Shown: positions 9,001-17,471 of the stretch, one piece after another
How the letters are laid out: each line of letters starts with the position of its first letter
Position numbering within the stretch: the first letter of the stretch is position 1
DNA from: Pelagihabitans sp963710535
GTDB taxonomy: Bacteria; Bacteroidota; Bacteroidia; Flavobacteriales; Flavobacteriaceae
Direction of reading: 5' to 3'
Assembly: GCA_963710535.1 (NCBI GenBank)
Contig: CAVQAW010000007.1
Coordinates: 248,001 to 312,000, forward strand
DNA: 64,000 nucleotides
Notes under the pieces: generated by a model
Database searches by the model: none
The model's input: only the letters and a program-made list of their open reading frames with translations
What the model was told of the DNA's origin: nothing
Made by a program: the position numbers and the translations under genes

Positions 9001-9390
9001 ACCGATCTCGTTGAGGCTGGCGGATTGGCGGGTATCGGAAGTCACGGGCAGTTGCAGGGCTTGGGTTTTCACTGGGAACTTTGGTCGGTGGCCAGTGCTG
9101 GGATGAAAAACCACGACGCCCTTAGGGTGGCCACCATCATCGGGGCAGAAGCCATCGGTTTGGATGGGGATCTGGGCAGTCTGGAAGTCGGAAAACTTGC
9201 TGATATCCTGATCCTTGACAAGAACCCGCTCGAAGATTTGCGGAACACGACAGCATTGGTCCATGTCATCAAAAATGGTAAGGTGTACGATGCCAACACC
9301 CTCGATGAGGTTTGGCCGGTAACCCAAAAAGCCTCACGTTTCAATTGGCAGACCAAAAAACCGGTAGACCTGCCGGGAACGAAAAAGTAG
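6007..9390 (+). CDS. Secreted TolB-propeller / amidohydrolase fusion protein
   Basis: A 1127-residue exported protein joining a WD40-like (PD40/TolB) beta-propeller to a metal-dependent amidohydrolase. The start at ATG 6007 gives a clear signal peptide (hydrophobic stretch ending GLAQQ). Propeller blades recur over residues 60-640 with the pattern FSPDGKSLVF or WSPDGKYLVF. A lysine- and glutamate-rich linker follows near 655-700. The amidohydrolase domain starts about 705, with VDVHAH (metal site, about 772-774), TIKMYLV (probable carboxylated Lys region), GHEHS and the C-terminal GSLEVGKLADILILDKNP. Such fusions are common in Bacteroidota and are thought to process peptides or cyclic amides outside the cytoplasm; the substrate is unknown. 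It ends at a strong bidirectional terminator. Confidence 0.88.
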   Translation: MQNRSILKMAFFLTILNVSIGLAQQNTNAADTIKKATKELPLEPERSVVFTTDKGTWISLDVSPDGQTIVFDLMGDLYTLPIAGGTATRITHGLAYDVHPRFSPDGKSLVFISDKSGSDNIWTMNLATKEEKQVTEEKKHNFFSAEWTPDGEYIVGVKGRRNIKPHIYHKDGGSGSQLIDKPEDAKLIDPAFGADGKLLYFSQRKNAWNYNAQLPQYQIGTYDMEDGDMAVITSRYGSAFTPTLSPNGQWLVYGTRFEAETGLVLQNLKTGEEKWLAYPVQRDEQESIASLGVLPAMSFTPDSKNLIASYGGKIFSIDVIGNTAKEIPFSASVNLDMGPRLAFKYPIKDDVEALVTQIRDAKPSPDGSQLAFTALNRLYVMDFPNGTPKRLTENDFIEAQPSWSPDGKYLVFTTWKEGGGHLYKVNTSGRPQLVMLTQQPGLYTYPEWSYKSDRIAFHRGTAQAFQDLLGLSSDRMYEDLVWVGSNGGPINFIDKSKDRTMPHFTMADDRIYLSNAEKGLLSIRWDGTDEKEHLKLKGIETYGSQDILDEHHALPMDPGADDKDKSSKPDLVRISPDGKSVLAKINNDLYTAVIPRYGQTPTVSVAKADKAAFPALKLTIMGGEFPTWSSDSKKVHWSLGASHFRYDVAAGKQFADSLATAKKKEAELNKTNKESDSTDTKNKEDEKEDPQFKAEEYKVKVSYKKESPTGNLLLKGGRVITMKGDEVIENGDVLIENNRIKAIGLSGTLSVPTGTVEIAVGGKTITPGFVDVHAHLRPAWGIHKNQVWMYAANLAYGVTTTRDPQTGTTDVLTYSDMVEAGMVDGPRIYSTGPGLGYWGYQLESLEQTKAVLKQYSDYFDTKTIKMYLVGNRQQRQWVIEACKELKLMPTTEGGLDFKLNMTQLLDGYPGHEHSLPIYPIYEDVVKTIAESQMAVTPTLLVSYGGPWAENYYYSTENVWGDAKLQYFTPYDELAGKSRRRPGWFMDEEHIFKKHAEFMTDLVEAGGLAGIGSHGQLQGLGFHWELWSVASAGMKNHDALRVATIIGAEAIGLDGDLGSLEVGKLADILILDKNPLEDLRNTTALVHVIKNGKVYDANTLDEVWPVTQKASRFNWQTKKPVDLPGTKK

Positions 9391-9409
9391 CGCTAAAAAT
9401 CAAAGCAAA

Positions 9410-9436
9410 AAAAGAGCCCTGAAGAGGCTCTTTTTT
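9410..9436. terminator. Bidirectional intrinsic terminator
   Basis: Stem AAGAGCC/GGCTCTT with a seven-base loop, flanked by an A-run on the left and a T-run on the right. It can stop both the fusion amidohydrolase transcript (plus) and the S10 peptidase transcript (minus). Confidence 0.85.
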
Positions 9437-9504
9437 ATTTCAAATAGTCAATTCTGTTTGGGATTGCAGCCCGTATTGCAATTGCCATTACCGATCCCTA
9501 CCGA

Positions 9505-11010
9505 TTATTTGGAGGTCTCTCTGATGAATTCCGAAACATCTGCCTTGAATTGTTCCAAGGAAGGTTGGTGGGTATACATCATATGTCCCGCTTCGTAATA
9601 TTTCATGATGATATTGTTGCGAACGGCTTCAGTCAGCCCCAGGTGATCGATGCTGTGTTCCACACCATAAAAAACCGTCGCGATATCGTAAATACCGTTT
9701 AAAATAAGGACTTTCATATTGGGATCTCGCGAAAGCGCCTCGGCCAGATCTATTCCGGTATTGATGGCCGACTGGGTGCCCCAGTCTACGTTGCCCTCAT
9801 GTTTCCAATCCCATTTAAAACCATCCCTGCGACCTGCGGTGATCATATACATCTGATCTTTGCCCACTTTCAGGTCGCCGTGAAAATAGTCTAAAAAGCC
9901 GGCGATATAGGCGGGCGAGATCGACGTGCTTTGGGGATCGTGACTGCCTTCTTGGGAAAGCAGGTCTTGGTTGATGCCCGTGAACCTTGAATCGAGCCGG
10001 CCCACGATCTGGGCCTCATCCCTTAAAAATTCCGCAAAAAACTCACTGGCGGTCACCCGCAAATTCGCTCTGATCCAATATTCGGGGTCGGTGCCGGTAT
10101 ATTTTGCGAGGGCCTCGGCCACCTCTTTCTTTTTATCGGGCGATAGGCGATCTCCCTTAAAAAGTGCCGGGGCATAAGTTTCTTCGGTAAAAGTCCTGAT
10201 CTGATCTAAAAATGCATAAACGTCTTCGGGTTTATTTTTGACCTTGTTATGGTACCAGGCCGTTGCGGCATAGGTCGGAAAATGTACGATATAGGGCAGG
10301 TCGTCGCTGGGTGGGAACAAGAGCGTGCGCAGATCGAAGACTGCCGAAACCATGATCACCCCATTCATGGCAATGCCCTGATCGAGCAATTTGTTCATCA
10401 ATCCGGCATTTCTAAAAGTGCCGTAGCTTTCGCCCAAAAGATATTTCGGACTGTTCATACGGTCTTCAGAAATCAGGAATTGGGTGATGAACAATGAGAG
10501 GCTTCGAATATCCTGGTCGACGCCCCAAAAATCCTTGAACTGGGCCTTGCCCACCGGTACGCTCAAGCCTGTGCCCACCGGATCGATCATCACCAGGTCT
10601 GCCACATCAAGGATCGAAAAATTGTTGTTTACTATTTTGTAGGGCGCCCCAGGTGTAGGCTCTGGGTCGTTCACCACAATCCTTTTGGGCCCCAGTACGC
10701 CCATATGGAGCCAAAAAGAAGAGGAACCCGGCCCACCGTTGTATGCAAAGACAATAGGTCTTCTTTGGGTGGCAACACCTTTTCTTTCTCCTCTTGAATA
10801 AAAAGTGAATCCCATCAGGGCAATGGCCTTATTGTTTTCGTCACGAACCTCAAAGGTGCCTGCCTTGGCGGTGAGGTATATGACGTTGCCTTTGATGTTG
10901 ACACTTTGCATGGTCGTCGATACCGTGGCCTTGGGTATGGTGTCGTTCGCTTGCTGGGCCCCCAAGGTAGAGCAAAGCAAAAAGACTAGCAATAGGTATG
11001 TTGCTTTCAT
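9505..11010 (-). CDS. Secreted S10-family serine carboxypeptidase-like protein
   Basis: Peptidase family S10, alpha/beta-hydrolase fold, which removes C-terminal residues from peptides at acidic pH. The start at ATG 11010 yields a signal peptide ending TLGAQQ. The oxyanion loop NGGPGSSS, the nucleophile motif GESYG, the Asp in ILNGIYDIAT and the His in AGHMMY can all be seen, so the catalytic triad is complete. Length is 501 residues. It is the last gene of a minus-strand run with GH20, SGNH hydrolase, an esterase and an aquaglyceroporin. It is presumably periplasmic and helps in degradation of peptide-containing polymers. Confidence 0.88.
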   Translation of the reverse strand: MKATYLLLVFLLCSTLGAQQANDTIPKATVSTTMQSVNIKGNVIYLTAKAGTFEVRDENNKAIALMGFTFYSRGERKGVATQRRPIVFAYNGGPGSSSFWLHMGVLGPKRIVVNDPEPTPGAPYKIVNNNFSILDVADLVMIDPVGTGLSVPVGKAQFKDFWGVDQDIRSLSLFITQFLISEDRMNSPKYLLGESYGTFRNAGLMNKLLDQGIAMNGVIMVSAVFDLRTLLFPPSDDLPYIVHFPTYAATAWYHNKVKNKPEDVYAFLDQIRTFTEETYAPALFKGDRLSPDKKKEVAEALAKYTGTDPEYWIRANLRVTASEFFAEFLRDEAQIVGRLDSRFTGINQDLLSQEGSHDPQSTSISPAYIAGFLDYFHGDLKVGKDQMYMITAGRRDGFKWDWKHEGNVDWGTQSAINTGIDLAEALSRDPNMKVLILNGIYDIATVFYGVEHSIDHLGLTEAVRNNIIMKYYEAGHMMYTHQPSLEQFKADVSEFIRETSK

Positions 11011-11054
11011 TTTCAGCGTTTTATGGTTCAAAATTCTTCTTATTAATTATGGAC

Positions 11055-12707
11055 TCAATCCTTTTTGATTTCCTTATAGGAATATTTGCTTTTTTTCCAA
11101 TCGATCAGGGGAGAGGGATAGTACTTTACATCCATACGGTCAAGATAAGGGGCCTGGTTGCCCAAACGTACCTTGTATCCTTCCCAATCGCGGTTTTCCT
11201 TGGTCGACCAGCTCAATTCGGAATAACCTATGGCACGGGGAAAGGCCAAATATTCCAGTTCATCGATAGTACTGATGGTCTCTGACCACAACGGGGCCTC
11301 TACCCCAAGAATGTTTTCCATGGGAATGCCTTCGTATTCTTCCGGGGTCCAGACATAAGCGGTATCGACCGGGATGTACGCCGCCCAATGAAGTCCGTGT
11401 TTTGATAGGGTATCGTATTGCATATCGAGGTAGGCCTTTTTGGCCGGGGAAAGGATCACTTTCATTCCTTTTGAAATGGCCTTTTCGGCGTTGGCCTTGC
11501 TCGACCAGAATTGGGCTATGCTGGTCGAATCGATATCGGCCTGTGCCACTTCGTCCCAGCCGATCATGCGTTTTCCATGCTTTTTGACGATTTTGGAAAC
11601 CCTTTCGACAAAATAGATATAGTCGTTCTTCTTGGTCACATGGCTTTCGTCGCCACCGATGTGAAAGTAGGGGCCAGGGGTAATTGCGGAAATTTCCCTG
11701 ACCACGTCATCGATAAAGGCATACACCGTATCTTTTCGGGTATCGAAGGTACTGAAACCCACATGCGTTCCTTCATAAAGTTCCACTTTTTTGCCGTTGC
11801 CGTTCAAGATGGGGTAGGAAGCCGAGGCCGCATTGGTATGGCCCGGCATGTCAATTTCAGGTACTATGGTGATATAGTGCTTGGCGGCATAGGCCACAAT
11901 TTCTTTATAGTCTTCCTGGGTATAAAATCCGCCGGCTTCTCCCCCCACTTCGGTACTGCCTCCGATTTCGGTAAGATTTGGCCATGATTTGATCTCGATA
12001 CGCCAGCCCTGGTCGTCGGAAAGATGCAGGTGCAGTATGTTGTATTTGTAATAGGCCAGAAGATCGATATACTTTTTAACATCGGCAACACTGAAAAAAT
12101 GCCGCGCCACATCGAGCATCGAACCCCGGTATTCGAAGGAAGGACTATCGGTAATTTTACCGGTTGCCAGTGGCCACACCTTGTAGGTGGCCAAAGTATC
12201 GTTGCTTTCATTGGGAATAAGTTGTTGCAAGGTTTGGATACCCCGAAATGCACCGGTGGCCGTGTTCGAATTCAGGATAACGGAATCTTGGGTGATGTAC
12301 AATTGGTAGGCCTCGGGCGCATTGATTTCCAGGCTATCGGATTGATTGATATAAATCACGCCTTCCTGGGTATCTTGGGCAGGGCCATTGACCGGTAGCT
12401 CCAAATCGGTTTTCCATTTTATTTTTTCGGCCAAAAAATGTCCGACTTCCTCAAAACCAGAAGCGTTTTCCGAAGTATAGATCGCCGTGAACTGGTCGAG
12501 GGCAAAAGCACTTTCTGTGGAGATGACCTTGAGCGGTTTTGGAATCATGTCTTCGGTCGCCAGATCGGTCTTGGGCAAGGGCAACACTCTTTTCATTTTT
12601 TCTTGTTGACAGGATAAGCCAAAGATCAGAAGCGTCATGAAAAGAAAACTGCGAACCAAATGAGATCGGAAGTATTTTTTTCCAAGTCGGGCCATTGATC
12701 GAAACAT
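11055..12707 (-). CDS. Beta-N-acetylhexosaminidase, GH20 lipoprotein
   Basis: A GH20 hexosaminidase releasing terminal GlcNAc or GalNAc from oligosaccharides by substrate-assisted catalysis. The catalytic Asp-Glu pair is visible in HIGGDESHV (about residue 350). An N-terminal GH20b-like domain (about 50-170) precedes the barrel, where HLHLSDDQGWRIEI is diagnostic. A lipobox (FGLSC) makes it a lipoprotein, probably surface or periplasmic. The start is uncertain: ATG 12707 or 12695 are reasonable, while in-frame extensions reach 12785. It lies just behind the SGNH hydrolase on the same strand. Likely substrates are chitooligosaccharides or glycoprotein and peptidoglycan fragments. Confidence 0.9.
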   Translation of the reverse strand: MFRSMARLGKKYFRSHLVRSFLFMTLLIFGLSCQQEKMKRVLPLPKTDLATEDMIPKPLKVISTESAFALDQFTAIYTSENASGFEEVGHFLAEKIKWKTDLELPVNGPAQDTQEGVIYINQSDSLEINAPEAYQLYITQDSVILNSNTATGAFRGIQTLQQLIPNESNDTLATYKVWPLATGKITDSPSFEYRGSMLDVARHFFSVADVKKYIDLLAYYKYNILHLHLSDDQGWRIEIKSWPNLTEIGGSTEVGGEAGGFYTQEDYKEIVAYAAKHYITIVPEIDMPGHTNAASASYPILNGNGKKVELYEGTHVGFSTFDTRKDTVYAFIDDVVREISAITPGPYFHIGGDESHVTKKNDYIYFVERVSKIVKKHGKRMIGWDEVAQADIDSTSIAQFWSSKANAEKAISKGMKVILSPAKKAYLDMQYDTLSKHGLHWAAYIPVDTAYVWTPEEYEGIPMENILGVEAPLWSETISTIDELEYLAFPRAIGYSELSWSTKENRDWEGYKVRLGNQAPYLDRMDVKYYPSPLIDWKKSKYSYKEIKKD

Positions 12708-12781
12708 TATATGTGATTTTTTAGTTGATGTCATAGGTACTGATCTTGTTGATTTTCCAATTATTTTTAAGGTCTTAACAA

Positions 12782-13429
12782 TCACTCCTCCATAAAGGGT
12801 TGGAGTATGGTATACCAGATGTCATAGCCTTTCGCATTCATATGGAGGCCATCATTTATAAAGATATCCTGTTTTACCTTTCTACCCTGCAACATGGGCC
12901 GCCAAACATCGGCATATGCCAAATGATCTTCTTTTTTTGCCAATCCCTTCATTTTTCGGTTCAATCGTTTGTAAAGTCGTTTTAAATGCCAGCGGGCGAT
13001 ACTGGGTTTTGCCGCGATCAAGACAATCTTGGTGTCAGGGCGATCGGCCTGTATGCGCGAAACGATAGCTTTGATATCGGATAGCACCGCACTTGGTTTT
13101 TTGTTCGAATTGAGGTCATTGTCGCCCTCATAGATAAAAACCTTCCTGGGTTGATACTTGAGGATCAGGTCGTCGGTATACGCCAGAAGATCGGATGCCT
13201 CGGATCCGCCAAAACCTGAATTGACGATTTGGACCGCTGGAAATCGTTCTTGCAGGTCGTTCCAAATGCGCACACTCGAACTTCCAGTGAAAACGATGGT
13301 TTCCCGTGAGGGCACCCAAAGGGTATCGTATTTTTTCTGTATCAGAGAAACCTCTTCCGCAAATCGCAGCGGATCCTGAGCCTGTACAAAAACACCGGTC
13401 AAAAAAATTAAAATCAACCAATTTCTCAT
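12782..13429 (-). CDS. Secreted SGNH/GDSL-type esterase
   Basis: An SGNH-fold hydrolase of about 215 residues with a signal peptide ending FVQAQ. Block I is FTGSSS (around 47-52, catalytic Ser), block II is SGFGGSEASD (Gly), block III is EGDND (Asn), and block V is DGLH (192-195), so the Ser-Asp-His machinery is complete. Family members remove acyl or acetyl groups from sugars or lipids. Sitting between an acetylxylan-esterase-like hydrolase and GH20, it probably de-acetylates a glycan so that the hexosaminidase can act. It belongs to the same minus-strand run. Confidence 0.85.
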   Translation of the reverse strand: MRNWLILIFLTGVFVQAQDPLRFAEEVSLIQKKYDTLWVPSRETIVFTGSSSVRIWNDLQERFPAVQIVNSGFGGSEASDLLAYTDDLILKYQPRKVFIYEGDNDLNSNKKPSAVLSDIKAIVSRIQADRPDTKIVLIAAKPSIARWHLKRLYKRLNRKMKGLAKKEDHLAYADVWRPMLQGRKVKQDIFINDGLHMNAKGYDIWYTILQPFMEE

Positions 13430-13474
13430 TGTTCTGGGCTTGGTTTTTTTTTGTTGATGGGATGCTTGGATGGC

Positions 13475-14341
13475 TTATGGTTTTTGGGCGATGGCAATCC
13501 CTTCCGATAGCGACCAGTCGTAGAAACGCTGTATCCAATGATCCGAGGGGAGCCCCTGTTTTCTCATGCCAAAACCATGGCCACCTTTGGCATACATGTG
13601 TATCTCCACCACTTTGCCCTGACCCAACCAAGCCGAATATAGGTCGATACTGGCCGGAGCCAAGAGCAGAGGATCGTCCGAAGCACAGATGACCAGCATG
13701 GGCGGGGCATCGGCCGGCACTTCATAGGTGCCCAGAACGACCATCCAAGGGTACACGGGCACTATAAAATCGGGCCTATTCGCTTCCGTATAGTTGAAGG
13801 TAACCCCCATGGTGACCGCACCCCCGGCCGAAAAGCCCATAAATCCTATTTTTTTAGGGTCTACTCCGTATTTTTGGGCATTGGTACGCACTTCTGAGAC
13901 CGCTGCAAGTCCGTCGGCAATGGACAAAGGCAGTACTGGACCTACTTTTTCCCCTATTCTTTCCCCTATTTCGGAGACTTCCTTTACGCCATCGTCACCC
14001 GTGGGCACCAAGCGATACTTCAAAACGAAAGCGGTAATCCCTTTGGTGTTGAGCCATTGGGCCACTTCCTTGCCCTCACTGTTGATGCTCAGGGCAAACA
14101 AACCTCCGCCCGGGGCAATGATCACGGCAGTTCCGTTCGGATTTTCCGGCCTGAACACTTCCATGGTCGGTACCGAAACATTGGTCACCACTTGGGTTTG
14201 CCAAATATTGGAGAAATATTCTTTTTCCGAACCTTCCCAAACCGGTCCCCCGCTATTTTCGTAAGGGAGCATTACGATTTCCTGGGAATGCGTAAAAATG
14301 GATGCGAGTACAAACATCAATAAGACCATTATTTTTTTCAT
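13475..14341 (-). CDS. Secreted alpha/beta hydrolase, carbohydrate-esterase-like
   Basis: A 288-residue alpha/beta-hydrolase with a signal peptide ending IFTHSQ. It shows an oxyanion-hole IIAPGGG (74-80), the nucleophile in GFSAGG (Ser171), an acid in ASDDPLL (222-223) and the His in GGHGFGM (255). The overall look is that of BD-FAE/acetylxylan-esterase-like enzymes of Bacteroidota glycan loci. It is followed 45 bases downstream by the SGNH hydrolase and preceded 21 bases upstream by the aquaglyceroporin, all on one strand. The substrate is inferred to be an O-acetylated or feruloylated sugar; plain peptide or lipid esters cannot be excluded. Confidence 0.83.
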   Translation of the reverse strand: MKKIMVLLMFVLASIFTHSQEIVMLPYENSGGPVWEGSEKEYFSNIWQTQVVTNVSVPTMEVFRPENPNGTAVIIAPGGGLFALSINSEGKEVAQWLNTKGITAFVLKYRLVPTGDDGVKEVSEIGERIGEKVGPVLPLSIADGLAAVSEVRTNAQKYGVDPKKIGFMGFSAGGAVTMGVTFNYTEANRPDFIVPVYPWMVVLGTYEVPADAPPMLVICASDDPLLLAPASIDLYSAWLGQGKVVEIHMYAKGGHGFGMRKQGLPSDHWIQRFYDWSLSEGIAIAQKP

Positions 14342-14362
14342 GGTTGTCTATTTTTTGTGTGT

Positions 14363-15088
14363 TTAAATGCCTATCGTCAGGTAAATTATTCCGGCCAATG
14401 CCCCACCCACCAATGGGCCAAAAATCGGTATCCAGGCATAGCCCCAGTCACTTGTGCCCTTACCTTTTAAGGGCAGTATGGCATGCATCAGGCGCGGACC
14501 GAAGTCCCTGGCCGGATTGATGGCATAACCAGTAGGGCCACCAAGGCTCAAGCCAATACCGATGACCAACAAGGCCACGGGAAGAGCATCCAAGGAGCCA
14601 AGGGTGATGGGCTCATCGCCATGGGTTCCCCCTGCTATAAAAAAGACTCCAAAAACGAGAGCAAAGGTCCCGATGACCTCTGTGATCAAATTCCAGAACG
14701 GGCTTTTAATGGCCGGCCCAGTAGCGAAGGTCGCCAGCAAAGCGCCTTGATCTTCCGTGGCATCGTACTGTTTTTTATAGGTAAGCCAAGCCACGGTCGT
14801 GCCCAGCATGGCGCCCAACACCTGTGATATCATATAACCCGGAACGAGTTCCCAGGAGAACTTACCGGCCACTGCCAGTCCCAAGGTCACGGCTGGGTTC
14901 AAATGGGCCCCGCTCACATCTGCCGAGATGAATACCCCGGTAAAAACGGCGATGCCCCAAGCCAAAGTAATCCCTACCCAGCCCGAATCCGAGCCTTTGG
15001 TACCTTTCAGCACCACGTTGGCCACGATACCGTTCCCCAAAAGGAGCAGCATCGCTGTGCCGATAAATTCAAATATATAAGAAGTCAT
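14363..15088 (-). CDS. MIP-family aquaglyceroporin
   Basis: An inner-membrane channel of 241 residues with six expected membrane segments. It has the two pore motifs HLNPAVTLG (NPA at 64-66) and AINPARDFGPRL (NPA at 191-193). The Asp directly after the second NPA-Arg (Asp195) is the hallmark of glycerol-conducting GlpF-type channels, as opposed to pure water channels. The ATG at 15088 is chosen because the first membrane helix starts immediately after it; the in-frame extension to 15133 is not membrane-like. It is the first gene of the esterase-SGNH-GH20-S10 run. No glycerol kinase gene is nearby, so the solute carried is uncertain. Confidence 0.9.
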   Translation of the reverse strand: MTSYIFEFIGTAMLLLLGNGIVANVVLKGTKGSDSGWVGITLAWGIAVFTGVFISADVSGAHLNPAVTLGLAVAGKFSWELVPGYMISQVLGAMLGTTVAWLTYKKQYDATEDQGALLATFATGPAIKSPFWNLITEVIGTFALVFGVFFIAGGTHGDEPITLGSLDALPVALLVIGIGLSLGGPTGYAINPARDFGPRLMHAILPLKGKGTSDWGYAWIPIFGPLVGGALAGIIYLTIGI

Positions 15089-15246
15089 TTGGTTGGTTTT
15101 TAGAGGGCAAAAGATAGAAAAAAAATGAATCAATTAGGGTTTGGAGGCCATCCAATTTATATCGTGGCTTTTGCCAATCGATTATTATTGTTGTCCTACA
15201 ATTGGAAATAATGTTATTTTAGCTAACCTAAGACCAAACCGCCAAA

Positions 15247-17460
15247 ATGAATATTTACAGAACAGCTCTCCTTTCCTTTTTTTTAATTGCTTTTGGCCAT
15301 TCCATGAAAGCTCAAGATGTAACAATTACGGACTTTAAAGCCCGGCCCGTTGCAAATGCCGCTGCCTTGGCCAGTGGCCCTATCATGGATGGGGACGTGC
15401 TGAACGACGAAGTTTGGCAGCAGATCGAACCTTTTGGCAACATGAGCCAAACCCAGCCGAATTTTGGGATGCCGGCCACGGAGAAAACAGAGATACGGGT
15501 GGCCTACACCCAGGAAGTATTTTATGTTTCAGTGGTCTGTTATGATGCCCAGCCTGAAAATTTGGTGGTCTCCGATGCCCGACGCGATGCCGACCTCAAC
15601 AATACCGATGCTTTTCTCTTTATCCTCGACACTTACAAAGACGGCCAGAACGGTTTCATTTTTGGAACCAACTCCCTTGCTGTGGAATATGATGCACAGG
15701 TCGATAATGAAGGACAGGGCAACAACAACGTCAACCGCCAGCAAGGGGGCACCATCGGGGGGTTCAACCTGAATTGGGACGGCTCATGGGAGGTGCGTAC
15801 CGAAGTTAAGGATTATGGTTGGAGTGCAGAGTTCGCCATCCCTTTGAGAACCTTGCGCTTTCAGTCCGGAAAAGATTGGGGCATAAATTTTAGGAGGAAC
15901 ATCCGTAAAACAAATGAAATCGTGTATTGGGCCGAGATGCCCGTGGGGTTGGACCTGAAAAGACTTTCCCTAGCCGGTACCCTCACCGGTTTAGACCTCA
16001 GAAGCCCTGGCAACCTTAAATTGATCCCATATGTCTTGGGCCAGGTTTCCAAAGATTTCACCCTCACCGATGCCAACTATGAATATAAGGCCGAAGCCGG
16101 GGGAGACATCAAATACAGCATTACCCCGAGCCTTACTTTGGACGTTACCTATAATACCGATTTTGCACAGGTTGAAGTGGACGACCAACAGGTAAACTTA
16201 GATCGGTTCAACCTCTTTTTTCCTGAAAAAAGACCATTCTTTTTGGAAAACGCCGGCCTCTTCAGTGTAGGCAGTCCGGGGGAGGTAGACCTGTTTTTTA
16301 GCCGACGCATCGGAATTGGCGACAATGGCAATATTGTTCCCATTATTGGTGGGGCGAGGCTTTCGGGCAAATTGAACCGAACCAACGTGGGTTTGTTGAG
16401 CATGTGGACGGAAGATGTACAGGACAAAGGGATACAACAGAACAATTTTACCGTGGCCAGGGTGAACCACGAATTTAAGGGCCGTACGGCCTTGGGGGCC
16501 GTTTTTGTCAATCGGGAAGGCCTGCAATCGAACGATGACTTTAACCGTACCATGGCGCTTGATGGTAAACTGGGACTTGGCCGCAAGGCCAGGATGACCG
16601 GATATTTTGCCAAAACGGTAGACCCAAATGATACGATCAACGCACATTCCTTTAAATTCCAAACCGATTACAATTGGAACAATTGGGAATTAAGGGCTGC
16701 CTATACCGAGGTGGGGCAAGGGTTCAACCCAGAAATGGGCTTTTTGCTGCGCTCGGCATTCAGAAAGCCAGAGGGGCTGGTACTTTATCACCTTCGACCG
16801 AAAAATCCAGATTCCAAGATCCTGGAACTGCGACCCCACGTATCGTACCGGGGCTATTGGAACTTCGATGGTTTTTTGGAAACGGGGTTTCTGCATGTAG
16901 ACAACCATTTTGAATTCAAGAGCGGTACGGAAGTACATACGGGCATCAATTTCACCACGGAAGGCGTGGTGTTCCCTTTTGATATTTCAAGGGGCAAGAA
17001 CGTTGTGGTTCAACCCGGAACCTATAACCATGTGGAGTCGCAAATCATCTACTTCACCAACCGAAGCAACCCCTTTTCGGTAAATATCCGTTCGGTAATC
17101 GGCGGCTCATTTGGCGGAACCAGATTCGTGGAAAGTGCTACGGCCAGCCTCCGTCTTGGTGATAAATTCAATACGGACGTTACTTTGCAGTACAACAATT
17201 TTCAACTGCCCGTCGGCAATTTTACGGCCAATATCGTCAGGACCCAGCTGTCATACGCTTTTAAGCCCAACGTATATTTACAAGGCCTGATCCAGCACAA
17301 TACGACCGATAAACTATGGGCCGCCAACTTGAGATTTGGCTGGTTGGAACGCGCCAATACCGGTCTATTCGTGGTCTTTAACTACAATTTACAGGATGGC
17401 GACCCCTTGAACAACAGTTTTATCGTGAAGTACACCCGAATGATCGATTTGGTGCGGTAG
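15247..17460 (+). CDS. DUF5916 outer-membrane protein with N-terminal family 9-like carbohydrate-binding domain
   Basis: A 737-residue protein with a signal peptide ending SMKAQ. Residues about 35-230 form the carbohydrate-binding family 9-like sandwich seen at the head of this family (DGDVLNDEVWQQ, AEFAIPLRTLRF). The rest is the DUF5916 beta-barrel-like region, rich in alternating hydrophobic strands, with FFPEKRPFFLENAG as the family hallmark. The C-terminus ends in an aromatic-containing strand, as for outer-membrane proteins. The function of the family is not established; it is usually seen next to peptidase and glycan-degradation genes. It is divergent from the aquaglyceroporin and convergent with the serine hydrolase. 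Confidence 0.85.
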   Translation: MNIYRTALLSFFLIAFGHSMKAQDVTITDFKARPVANAAALASGPIMDGDVLNDEVWQQIEPFGNMSQTQPNFGMPATEKTEIRVAYTQEVFYVSVVCYDAQPENLVVSDARRDADLNNTDAFLFILDTYKDGQNGFIFGTNSLAVEYDAQVDNEGQGNNNVNRQQGGTIGGFNLNWDGSWEVRTEVKDYGWSAEFAIPLRTLRFQSGKDWGINFRRNIRKTNEIVYWAEMPVGLDLKRLSLAGTLTGLDLRSPGNLKLIPYVLGQVSKDFTLTDANYEYKAEAGGDIKYSITPSLTLDVTYNTDFAQVEVDDQQVNLDRFNLFFPEKRPFFLENAGLFSVGSPGEVDLFFSRRIGIGDNGNIVPIIGGARLSGKLNRTNVGLLSMWTEDVQDKGIQQNNFTVARVNHEFKGRTALGAVFVNREGLQSNDDFNRTMALDGKLGLGRKARMTGYFAKTVDPNDTINAHSFKFQTDYNWNNWELRAAYTEVGQGFNPEMGFLLRSAFRKPEGLVLYHLRPKNPDSKILELRPHVSYRGYWNFDGFLETGFLHVDNHFEFKSGTEVHTGINFTTEGVVFPFDISRGKNVVVQPGTYNHVESQIIYFTNRSNPFSVNIRSVIGGSFGGTRFVESATASLRLGDKFNTDVTLQYNNFQLPVGNFTANIVRTQLSYAFKPNVYLQGLIQHNTTDKLWAANLRFGWLERANTGLFVVFNYNLQDGDPLNNSFIVKYTRMIDLVR

Positions 17461-17471
17461 CCCACCCAAGT

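Noticed and set aside
8332..9327. Long minus-strand open frame (331 residues) opposite the amidohydrolase domain
   Set aside because: Antisense shadow; the plus strand carries intact amidohydrolase motifs and the shadow has no family resemblance.
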